Below, in pieces: positions 44,515 through 54,687 of a stretch of 64,000 nt of DNA. Within the stretch, counting starts at the first letter, position 1. The number at the start of each line of letters is the position of its first letter. The stretch comes from Kitagawia praeruptora (lineage: Eukaryota; Streptophyta; Magnoliopsida; Apiales; Apiaceae): positions 42,194,501 through 42,258,500 of the forward strand of contig CM075344.1 of the NCBI GenBank assembly GCA_037693485.1, given 5' to 3'. Made by a program: the position numbers and the translations under genes. The notes under the pieces were generated by a model, which did not search any database, was not told the DNA's origin, and saw nothing but the letters and a program-made list of their open reading frames with translations.

Positions 44515-47500
44515 TCAACTATTTGATGCTTCTTTTCCTTTACCACTTCCCTGATAAGATTCACCTCTGTCATCCTTAGTTCTTCTTTTATCTCTCCCAG
44601 TCTGTTTATCTCCTCCCCCAGTCTGTTGCCTTTTAACTGTTTTTATCTCCCCCTTTTTTACATCAGCAACATTAATTCCAAGAGATTCAGTAACAGAACA
44701 AATGAGATTCATCAGAACTGCTTGATTTTCCATAATAGTGACTTGGTTATCTTCAAGTATTTGAAGTCTTGATTGAATTTCAACTTGAGATTTCTGAATG
44801 TCTTGTAGAACTTCAGAATTGACTTCAATGTTAGAAGTGTTTGGAATATCTTCAAATTCAAGTCTTGTAGAAGAAGTTTCCTGTGTAGAATGATATTCAA
44901 GTAATAAAACTCGATTAGAGTTACAAACATCTTCATCTTTCTGATCTGAAGCTGCAATATGATCATCTTGTCCTTCACCAGTATTCTGTGTACTAACATC
45001 TACAAAACCTGACTCCTCCTTAGATTGATCAGATACTGTTGATGTCTCAATTCTGGCTGATATTGGTAGTACAAACAAAGGAATACTAGGATCATTAGAA
45101 ATATCTACTGGTACTGATGTTGTAGAAGTTTGTCTTAGCCTTTCACCTCTTCTGTTTATAATTCCTGCAAGCCTTTCTTTTTGCTTCTGAACTTTAACTT
45201 CTGACTTTGAGTTGTGCTTTGCTAAGTCATTCTTCTCATACATCTTGATAAAAGAATAAGGACCAGCATCCATACCAAGATTGTTAGACCAAGATTCAGG
45301 AAAAACCTGATCCCAGAAATCAAATGATGGTGGTTTCCTAATTTTCTCTCCCTCACTATGGAGTTGATCATCCATACCCTCATTCTCACTTTGACTATCT
45401 AAAGTCAACACTCTTTCTACCTCTCCTTTTGCCTGGTCAGGAGCCAGCCTCTCTGATTGTCAATCAATATCCATCTTTTCAAGTGTAGCACTCAAATTTG
45501 GATAAGTGCTCTCATGACCTACAGAAAAATAGAGTTTAGAAGAAGTTTTTATACCTGAACTCACATTGAGAGAAGGTTCCTCATATGGCAAGGGGCTTGA
45601 GGTTTTCTCCAAGAAGTGAGCTGCTATAATCTCTGAATCCTTACAATCATCTTCTTTCCTTTCAGAGACTACAGGCTCCAGTATACCACTTTCAGGTTTT
45701 CTACTAGACTCTGATGTCTTCAGTAATACTTCATTAGACACCATAGTTAGTATGTCACCGTCTTTAAGTGTTGTTTGCTGAGACTCACCCTCAAGGTGGA
45801 TAGACTCTGATTGAACAATGTTTGTTTGATCTTCAGAAAAAGCAGTCAAAGTTATTCCTCCCATATCATAGGGTTTCTCACTTGCAATTTCAGTCATCAC
45901 AGAAGACCTTTCAACATCAGCTATCACAGCTCCTGAGTCATCCAACCTCTGACTAGATGGTTCTTGTGTTGCAGTGACTGTGATCTGATCTTTCCTACTA
46001 TCCACCACTGGTGCAATAGTATCTTCTGTTGACTGCATTCCACTATCTACTCCCTCCAGTTGTTCACCTTGAGCTGAAGCATCTTCAATAATGACATCCT
46101 TGTCAAATAAATATGCATGAAGTGATTGAAGTGCAACATGCTTCGAGAGTCCAAATTTCTTGACTAATTGTCTTCTGACAGATACATAGAAATACATCTT
46201 CATTAAGTCAAGTCTTTGATGTAGAAGTCCATATTCATCTGGAAATAAAAGTTTTGGTACTCTTTCAATTAGAAAATCTAGAACAGGCTTGGACAACTTC
46301 ACTTTGATAGAAATAACTCCCATAGCCAGTCTGTACGATAATGTAGTTTCCCATAAAGAATCAATATCCAGATCTCTATTGTCATTTGCTGAATTGATTG
46401 TTGCTTTATTTGTAGAGACCTGCATGATATTAGTTGGACTAGACTCTGTGTGTGTAGGTGACAATTGAATCTTTCTCCTTGTTCTCCTCTAGTATAGTGA
46501 GCAAAAGATTTATCCTGAGAAGACTCAAGAGGTGTAGACACAGAAGTGATCTTGGGATGAGATCCTTTTTCAATAGACACAGTCTTTTGAGAGACAGTAT
46601 CCAGTAACTGTTTTCCATTTTTAAGTACTACAGTCTTTTGAGAGACTGTCTTTTGAGAGACAGTATCCAGTAACTATTTTCCCTTTTTAAGTACTACAGT
46701 CTTTTGAGAGACTGCAGCCTGGCTGTGACTAGGTGCTTCATCTCTTTGCCCTAGCTTAGAAAGTCGAATTGCAGCCTTCAATTCTTCTCTCTCAGCAAGA
46801 GATATATTATCATCATCTTCACTAGAACTACTACTACTACTTGACACAATAAATCTTCTCTTCCTTACAACTGATGTCTTTTGAGAAACACCAGAGGTTA
46901 GTTTCTTTGAAACAATAGGCTGTGGATTAAAATGTTGTTCTTGATTTGTTTCAGAGACTATAATGTTTTGGGTTACTTGGGTAGACACAGGTGGGTTCTC
47001 CTCCAAATGAGATTCCTGAGCCATTTCACCACAAAAGAAAGAAGAATTGTAGAGAGTAGGAAGATGAGTTTTAAGAATTACCTGAACATGATGTGGATAA
47101 TGAATTACAGGTATTTCATCTAGATTCTTTTCATTGTCCTTCTTTGTAATGTCAGAGAAAATTCTCTTTTGCTGTACATAAGAAGAAACACAATGTTCTC
47201 TGCCAAATCTAGCTTCAACATCAGGAATAAAATGGTTAATAAACATTTGCATAAATCTATGATAATAAACCATTTTCCTGTTTTGATCTCTTAACCCAAG
47301 TTTAATACTCATCTAATTTAAGATAATGTGACCAATGTTAATTACTCTGTCATAAAGCAAACTGTAAGCAATATGTGAAGTAACAGAAGTAATTTGCTGA
47401 AAAGAACTACATTTACCAGTAAAACATTTAGCAATTTGATCAAAGAAGAAAGACCATTCCTTACTAAGAAAAGACCTATTTAACTGGCTCATGTTTTCTA

Positions 47501-47906
47501 GAGATCCACTATAACCTAATGCAGACAACATAGTTCGTACATCATCATCAGATGGTTCACTTGCATAATTATCAGTAACAGGTAAGTGAAGTACTGAATT
47601 AACAATAGATTCAGTAATATCATAAGTATCTTGTCCTAAGTGTAGAACAATCTTACCTGATTGACTCTGAGTAGAATCAATTACCTCAGCATTCTCCCAA
47701 GCTTGTGAAACAGCAGCTTGATTTATTTCTGGAGATGCTGACAATGCATAATGCAAAGGTCCAATAGCCATAAAATCCATCACAGGATGAAAATCAGCTG
47801 ATACTCCTTTCTTGCTGGTGATTGCTGTAACATGATTATTCATCATAAAATCAAAGTCACCAAACTTGAAAGCTACTGATTTAGGTAGACTTCTTTGAGC
47901 TACCAT
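44515..47906 (-). pseudogene. Envelope-like accessory ORF of element B
   Basis: A long frame after pol starts MVAQRSLPKSVAFKFGDFDF. Its N-terminal ~300 residues show the same conserved pattern as elements C and E: SPEINQAAVSQAWENAEV, TYDITESIVNSVLHLP, FLSKEWSFFFDQIAKCF and LLYDRVINIGHIIL. The rest is Ser/Glu-rich and repetitive, with repeated SQKT motifs, and has a coiled-coil-like segment near the C-terminus. Breaks include a TAG at 47313-47315, a stop at 46674-46676 beside a tandem duplication of about 70 bp, a frame change near 46490 and a stop near 45460. I see no signal peptide or transmembrane helix, so an envelope role is doubtful. The retroelement accessory protein has no known function. 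Confidence 0.8.
46569..46712 (-). repeat. Tandem duplication with AGTCTTTTGAGAGAC blocks
   Basis: Within the envelope-like ORF, a unit holding AGTCTTTTGAGAGAC and CAGTATCCAGTAACT is duplicated in tandem. Element A carries the unduplicated form near 1985-2045. Confidence 0.8.
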
Positions 47907-48513
47907 TTTTTATCTGAAATGAACTTGAGAAATCTTGAAATTGATTAGCGATTTTGAGAACTTGAATGAATGTTTTTGCCTTGGGAAATATGAATTAGAA
48001 GTTAGCAATAAACAATCAGAGTCTCAAAATAAAGATATATTCAAAAATCCTCCAGACCCACTAACCCACGTTGACACGTAGGTTGACAGGTGTCAGTCTC
48101 TGAAAAATGCAGTTTACCCACGATTTTTGGAAAATAAAATCCAAAATTGATTTCAAATAAATAAATCAGGGTAAATCAAAATAAAATCAATACTGATCAG
48201 CTTCATTTTCTGATGTGATCTTTTTCACCAAGATAATCACAACTCTGAATATGATTAAAAATAATAAAAATAATCATCAATCCTGATGAAATCACTTTCG
48301 TTTTTCTGATCACTATCATCCTGATTCCAAAGATTAAATGGAGTTCCACGTGGCAATTTTATAATTTAACCTGAAAAGAACATCAATAATCTAAACAAAA
48401 AAAACTTGTTAGATTGTCAAAAATATCTTGGAAATATGAAAGGACCAGTCATACGTATATACGCCAATACAATGTACAATAAAAATGACTGTTCAGCTTC
48501 TCACTCTTTCCTT
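47907..48513. other. Element B spacer, promoter side of antisense unit
   Basis: No gene is visible. The stretch probably holds the leader of the envelope-like ORF on the minus strand and the upstream region of the antisense unit on the plus strand. ATCCTGAT occurs at 48280 and 48318. Confidence 0.5.
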
Positions 48514-48519
48514 TATAAA
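48514..48519 (+). promoter_or_regulatory. TATA box of antisense unit in element B
   Basis: TATAAA (in CTTTATAAACCC) lies 84 bp before an ATG and is followed by a CA/CT-rich leader like that of a plant transcript. It is on the strand opposite to the retroelement. Confidence 0.45.
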
Positions 48520-48597
48520 CCCTTGATGTCTTTTGCCTTTCTTAACTCCAAAAACACACAAAACCTCTCTATAAACACAGAGCTTCCACTAAATACA

Positions 48598-48852
48598 ATG
48601 ACCTTCAACCCAATCTTTCGATTTCTCACAGATGATGAACACCAAAGATTCAATATTCATCTCTTTGAAGAGATGACTTTTCTCATCGTTTTAGACATGG
48701 TTGGAGTAGATCCATATAATGTCCAGAACCTTTTCTTAGAACATCCATCTGTTGGATATAATCACCCTCTAACCTCCTCAAAACTTGAGGATGAAGAATT
48801 TGGCCGAGAGTCTGAGGTTGATCTTGATGGAGATGCTATACATTCAAGTTAG
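48598..48852 (+). CDS. Antisense small ORF inside element B, unknown function
   Basis: I do not recognise this protein of about 84 residues. It starts MTFNPIFRFLTDDEHQRF, continues with a hydrophobic amphipathic stretch (FLIVLDMVGVDPYNVQNLF) and ends acidic (LEDEEFGRESEVDLDGDA). The ATG at 48598 is preferred over an upstream in-frame ATG at 48406 because a TATA box and leader-like sequence lie between them. It runs antisense in the 1.5-kb spacer between pol and the envelope-like ORF; element C has only about 0.5 kb there and no such ORF. Extra antisense ORFs between pol and the 3' LTR are known in some plant Ty3-gypsy (Tat) elements; I am not aware of them in Sireviruses. It could be an inserted or captured gene piece, or chance. 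Confidence 0.45.
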   Translation: MTFNPIFRFLTDDEHQRFNIHLFEEMTFLIVLDMVGVDPYNVQNLFLEHPSVGYNHPLTSSKLEDEEFGRESEVDLDGDAIHSS

Positions 48853-49429
48853 CTGCTCTCATTCAAGTCGTCCAGACAAGGAATCCAGGAGTAATCATCA
48901 AGGTGACTCTCGAGATGCTCCTTGTCCTGAAGTATATCTTTGAAGACTAAGAACAATAACAACTTTAGACAAGAATAGGATTATTAGTAGAAATTAGACA
49001 AAAAGATATTTGTATTTCATTTCCATGTATGTAATGCTTTCAATTAATGAAAATACAATTTCTTATTATCTACTTGTCTGTTGTTCCCTATTTATCAAAT
49101 GATCTGACTAATGGTATAAATTATCAGTATGCAAATATTAAAACTTGCTGGCATAGACTTAACACATCTCAGAATTAGATTACTACATAAAGTAAACGTC
49201 AGGATCTGAAACAATTTTCACAATCCTGATACTGACACAATACTGATGACGTCAGCATCCTGATAACAATTCTAATCTTGCTGATTATTAACAAGTCTAT
49301 CATACTGAAATTTATCAAGGCAAAGTGTTATAGCTAAAGCATTTAACAATCAAATATAGATCCTGACAAGAATATCAAGTCTATAAGCTAAAAACAACAT
49401 ACCTTGCTACTTTTGCAGATGTTAAAGAT
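48853..49429. other. Element B pol-proximal spacer / possible antisense 3' UTR
   Basis: There is no ORF. AATGAAAATACA-like polyadenylation sequence at about 49035 would fit the end of the plus-strand unit. ATCCTGAT is at 49223 and 49257, and a TGACGTCA palindrome at about 49247. Confidence 0.45.
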
Positions 49430-52400
49430 CTAGAAATTTAACATTCCTAACTCACTTACTAATCTACTGAATGTAGCCTCATCAAGTGGTTTAGTTAGAA
49501 TATCTACAAGCTGTTTGTCAGTAGGAACAAAATGAAGTTCCACAGTACCATTCTCAATATGTTCTCTAATAAAATGATACCTGACATCAATGTGCTTAGT
49601 CCTTGAATGTTGAACTGGATTTTCTGCAATTTTGATAGCACTAGTATTATCACAAAACATAGGAATATTACTAAGTGTCATACCATAATCCATCAACTGA
49701 TTTCTTATCCAAAGGAGCTGTGCACAACAACTGCCTGCTGCTATGTACTCAGCTTCTGCAATTGAGGTTGAAACAGATTGTTGCTTCTTGCTTGCCCAAG
49801 AAATCAATCTATTTCCCAAGAATTGACATGTACCTGTAGTGATTTTCCTATCTATTTTACACCCTGCATAATCAGAGTCTGAATAGCCAACTAGGAAGAA
49901 ATCAGATTCTCTAGTATACCACAAACCAAGATTTGGAGTTCATTTGAGATATCTAAAAATTCTCTTCACAGCAATTAAATGTGATTCCTTAGGATCACTT
50001 TGGAATCTAGCACATAAACAGGTAGAAAACATTATATCTGGTCTACTTGCAGTTAGATATAACAATGAGCCTATCATGCCTCTATAACTAGTATTATCCA
50101 CACTCTTTCCCTTAGGATCAGAGTCTAGTTTAGTGGCTGTTGCCATGGGTGTTTTTGCAACTGCACAGTCTTGAAAGTCAAACCTTCTTAAAAGATCTTT
50201 AATATACTTTGACTGATTAATGAAAATACCAGTCTCAGTCTGTTTGACCTGCAAGCCTAAGAAATAATTTAATTCACCCATCATGCTCATCTGATACTTA
50301 GACTGCATAAGCTTGCTAAACTTAGCACACAACTTTTCATTAGTAGAGCCAAATATGATATCATCAACATAAACTTGAACTAAAAGCAATTCACCTTTTA
50401 TCTTTCTAAAGAATAGAGTTTTGTCAATTGTACCTCTTGTGAAGCCATTTTCAAGAAGAAATTTAGACAAAGTCTCATACTATGCTCTTGGTGCCTGCTT
50501 TAGTCCATAGAGTGCCTTGTCAAGTTTGTAGACATGATTTGGAAACTTTGGATCAACAAATCCAGGTGGCTGTTCCACATACACTTCCTCATCAAGTTTG
50601 CCATTTAGAAAAGCACTCTTTACATCCATCTGGTATACCTTGAATTTTGAATGAGCTGCAAATGCAAGAAACATTCTGATTGCTTCCAATCTTGCTACAG
50701 GTGCAAAGGTCTCATCATAATCAATGCCTTCTTCCTGAGAATAACCCTTGGCCACCAGTCTTGCTTTGTTTCTTACAATCATACCAGATTCATCTAGCTT
50801 GTTTCTGAAAACCCATTTTGCACCAACAATAGATCTATCTTTAGGTCTTGGTACCAGTTTCCAGACTTTGTTTCTCTCAAACTCATTTAACTCCTCTTAC
50901 ATTGCAATTACCCAATCAGGATCCTGTAAGGCTTCTTCAACCTTCTTAGGTTCATTCTTTGAGAGAAAGCAACTATACAAGCATTCATTTTGAATTGATC
51001 TTCTAGTTCGAACACCACTATTTGGATCACCAATAATCAAATCTTCAGTATGATCCTTTGTCCATTTTCTAACAGGTGGTAGATTGCCTCTGCTAGATTC
51101 TCCCCCTAAGTTAGTGGTATCTCTTGTAGAAGAATTCTCTCTACCTTCAATAACTCCCCTTTGATCAATAGATTCCATATTGCTGCTAGTTACTGATCTT
51201 TCCTCAGTAGACTCTGAAAGATCAGTTCCTGATGGAGTAGACTCTGAATAGCTAGTCTGCTCCTGATGATCACTGTGTTCTCTTTGATTTATTTGCTCCC
51301 CCTCAACAGTAGCATTCCTTTGAGAAGCAATAGAAATTTCTTCTGGAGAACCTTCATCATTACTGGAGAGTATCTCAGAATTCTTCAGATTTTCAAATTC
51401 CAATTTGTCATGGCTCTCACCAGTTTGCAGAATTCCAAATTTCTTATCATCAAATGCAACATGAATTGATTCCATAACAATGTGAGTTCTGAGATTATAA
51501 ACTTTGAAGGCCTTAGATGCTGAATATCCTAGAAAGATTGCTTCATCCGATTTAGCTTCAAATTTTCCAAGTTGTTCTGGATGAACTTTTAGGACATAGC
51601 ATTTGCATCCAAAGATGTGAAAGTATTTCACACTTGGTTTCTTTCCTTTGATCATCTCATAGGGAGTTTTTCCATGACTATTTACCAAGGTACAGTTTTG
51701 AGTGAAACATGCAGTGTTAATAGCTTCTGCCCAAAAATAGGTTGGAAGTTTTGCATCTGCAAGCATGGTTCTTGCTGCCTCTATGAGAGTCCTGTTCTTT
51801 CTTTCCACTACACCATTTTGCTGAGGTGTACCAGGTGCAGAAAACTGTTGAGTAATTCCATTGTCTGTACAAAAATTCTCCATTGTAGAATTCTTGAATT
51901 CTGTACCATTGTCACTCCTAAGTACTTTGACTTTGTACTCAGAGTTATTCTGAATATTCTTGACAAGTTCAATGATTTGCTGAGGAGTTTCATCCTTCTT
52001 GTGTAGAAAGAACACCCATGTGAACCTTGTGAAATCATCCACTATCACTAGAGCAAATCTTTTCTTGCTGATAGACATATGTTTACTGGACCAAACAGAT
52101 CAAGATGTAGCATGTGAAATGGTTCAGTAATTGAATTTTCAGTCTTGCTCTTGAAAGTGGTTCTTCTTTGTTTTCCAAGCTGACATGCATCACAAAGTCC
52201 ATCTTGCACATAATTTGCCTGAGGTAGGCCTCTCACCATATTATGCTTAACAAGTTGACTAAGCTTATTGAAGTTGAGATGTGAGAGTTTCTTGTACCAA
52301 TTCCAGCTTTCATTACTTGTTGCTTTGCTGTAGAGACATCTAACAATTCCTTTAGATGTATCACTTAAGCTGGCTTCATATATGTTACCATGTCTTTGAC

Positions 52401-53523
52401 CAGTTAGTACAATGTCTCCATTTTGTATATTCAAGATTTTGCATCCTTCTCTGTCAAAGATTGATTTGTAACCTTTATCACCCAGTTGACTTATGCTTAA
52501 AAGAGTATGTTTCAAGCCTTCAACCAGTGCTACATTTTCTATGATGACATTCCCCAAAACAATTGAGCCATATCCCAGAGTTTCTCCTTTGTTGCCATCT
52601 CCAAAAGATATTACTGGGCCAGCTTTCCTCTCAAACTTTGTAAGCAGGGACTTCTTTCCAGTCATATGTCCAGAGCATCCACTGTCCAAGATAATTGAAT
52701 GCTTCTTTCCTGTGCCCTTAACAGAGGATGGAGAAGTTTTCTTTGGAGATCCAGGTTTGTTTGAAACATTTGCCATCAGTGCAATGTTGTCATAATCCAA
52801 TTCATCTTCAGAATCACTGGAATCAGCCCAATCCTTCTGTGTGACCATAAGTGCATTACCCTTTCCTGAATTCCTAGGCTTCTTACACTCACTAGGAAAG
52901 TGTCCAAGCTCGCTGCAGTTAAAGCACTTGATCTTGGCCTTATCAAGCTTGACAATTGTACTTTTGCCTTTATCACCCTTCTTCTCCTCCTTCTTTTGAA
53001 AAGGTCATTTGCTAAATCTTTTCCTGTTGAATCTTCCTTTCTTGAAAGCTTTAGCAAACATAGCAAAGAGTTCCTTCATCTCAGATTCAGAATCATTGTT
53101 GTCAGAGTCCATATCAGTAGTCTCTGACACAGAACTTTCTTTGCTTTTCTTCTTCCTTGAGCAGTCTCTTCATGCTGTTCTTCCGGAAGCTTCTTTAATT
53201 CAGATTGAGCAGTAAGTGCAACAGTCTTCATCTTTCCTTCACTCCTGCTCTTCTTCTGCTGCTTGTCAAGTTCATAAGCTCTCAGTTTTCCATACACTGC
53301 CTCTAATGATATCTCATCCAGATCATTAGCTTCCTCAATCGCAGATATCTTCTCATTGTAGAAATCAGGCAAAGCTTTCATGAACTTTGTATTCATATCC
53401 TCCAAGTCATAATATTTACCATGCATGGCCATCTCATTGATGAGTTTTGTAAACCTATCAAAGGTATCAGTAAGTGACTCACCAGACTTGGATTCAAAGT
53501 ACTCATACTGTTGTATAAGTAGT
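49430..53523 (-). pseudogene. Gag (partial)-pol of element B
   Basis: The Ty1-copia polyprotein has its domains in order. The gag C-terminus includes a UBN2-like part (MNTKFMKALPDFYNEKISAI) and a CCHC zinc knuckle (CFNCSELGHFPSEC, about 52926-52885). Protease follows (ILDSGCSGHMTG), then GAG-pre-integrase and integrase (VIVDDFTRFTW, LRSDNGTEF, QQNGVVERKNRT), RT (VYQMDVKSAFLNG, YVDD at about 50371-50360) and RNase H (YSDSDYAGC, AEAEYIAAGS, FCDNTSAI). Breaks are a frame change near 53076, another near 52990, one near 52075 before integrase, a nonsense codon at about 50894, one at 50477-50479 and one at 49937-49939. The enzyme set is complete in layout but not expressible. Confidence 0.95.
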
Positions 53524-53831
53524 TGTTATTCCCAGATTACACACTTGTATAATTGTAGAAGGGGGGGGTTGAATACAATTCTTGATAATTATAAATTTCT
53601 GTTAAAAACCACAGAAATCTTTAAGGAAATAATTGCTGAATAAGAAATGGTTCACAAACACATAAAAAATCAGGTGGTTAAATGTACCACCTGAGACTTT
53701 TATTTGAAGAAAACTCTGTAATACAAATGTACACAGCTTCTGTTTTTACAACTCTTTGCTTCTAAGGATATTCAAGAAACCCTAAGCAAATATGTCTATT
53801 TTCTTAATCTCTAAAGAGTTGCTACACTTGG

Positions 53832-53838
53832 TTATATA
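53832..53838 (-). promoter_or_regulatory. Candidate TATA box of LTR C
   Basis: TATATAA on the minus strand lies downstream of the motif cluster, a sensible place for the core promoter. No other evidence supports it. Confidence 0.35.
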
Positions 53839-54129
53839 TCCCAAGTTTACAAGTACTACAGGAATAAGATAATATTAATCTAACTCAAGTTGACTTGCTA
53901 CTCCACTCCAAATCCACATGTAGCCGAAAGGTTGTCCTTGTGAACAGATATGTCCCCTGCACCTTTCTTGTATGTACTGTGTAAATGAAATGCTTCTTTC
54001 TTCTGTGTTTCCAAAGTATGGCTGCCATACTGCTTTTTATACCTACTATCAACCCATGTGATTTGTCAGTCAAACCTGTCCTTATCAACTGCTAATCCTT
54101 AGCTAGCATAAGATAAAGTGATAATGATT

Positions 54130-54440
54130 ATCCGTTGATGTTGTGCACAGTTATCTGTTGATGGTAGTTTGAGCTGTATCCGTTGATAGAGTAGATTTGA
54201 GTTGTATCCGTTGATAGAGCCATGTTCTCATCCGTTGATACACTTTCACTTAGACAGAATTACATAGCATAGCTTATTTACAATTGGCTACCCTATTCTG
54301 CCTATCCATTGATGGTCAACATGACTCTGAATAAAAACACTATCAACTGATAAATAGAGATATTGCAGTATGCTACAAAACCTCATCCGTTGATGAGCTA
54401 CCTGTCAACGAATAGAGTTATAATGTCTTATCCGTTGACA
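54130..54440. repeat. Cluster of ATCCGTTGAT motifs in LTR C
   Basis: TCCGTTGA occurs at about 54131, 54179, 54207, 54231, 54385 and 54431, with further one-mismatch copies (ATCTGTTGAT, ATCCATTGAT). The cluster lies in the U3 part, upstream of the candidate TATA box, and so is a candidate enhancer array. Confidence 0.85.
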
Positions 54441-54510
54441 GTTACAAAACTTGACTCATACAATTTTGCTTGAATGTTAAGTTATCATCAACTACAACAT
54501 ATTCCTAACA

Positions 54511-54522
54511 ATCTCCCCCAAT
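54511..54522 (-). promoter_or_regulatory. Polypurine tract of element C
   Basis: On the minus strand ATTGGGGGAGAT immediately precedes the TGTTAGG start of the LTR. Confidence 0.8.
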
Positions 54523-54687
54523 TTATACTTGATGGCAATAAAGCATAAATTCAGAACCTTGATGATAACAAAACATTCCTAAAGATATATACACACTACA
54601 GTATGCAAAATTGTATTAAGCTACAAAAATTAAAAACAGAAAGCTTTAAGAAACTTATCAGAGATGTGCTCCTTTAGATTGAGCAAA

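Larger units (their letters stand above)
43608..53523 (-). mobile_element. Element B: Sirevirus-like Ty1-copia, broken by element C
   Basis: A decayed Ty1-copia element on the minus strand reads, from 5' to 3': gag (C-terminal part), protease, integrase, RT, RNase H, spacer, envelope-like ORF, polypurine tract and 3' LTR. The 5' LTR and most of gag lie beyond element C, which inserted in gag at 53523/53524, and so outside the window. The extra ORF between pol and LTR, together with the pol motifs, fits the Sirevirus lineage. Pol and the envelope-like ORF contain several stops and frameshifts, so it is older than C. Confidence 0.92.
53524..54510 (-). repeat. 3' LTR of element C
   Basis: The 987-bp LTR reads on the plus strand from TGTTATTCCCAGATTACAC to ACATATTCCTAACA. 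A G-tract at about 53562 is followed by TTGAATACAA, as in LTRs A and B. It contains six exact CCGTTGA cores plus near-matches between 54130 and 54440. The adjacent B bases are GTAGT; the partner TSD is off the window. Confidence 0.92.

Noticed and set aside
44515..47906. True viral envelope protein in element B (and the equivalent in C)
   Set aside because: No signal peptide, transmembrane helix or cleavage site was seen. Position after pol is the only support, and the N-terminal domain resembles a soluble retroelement accessory domain.
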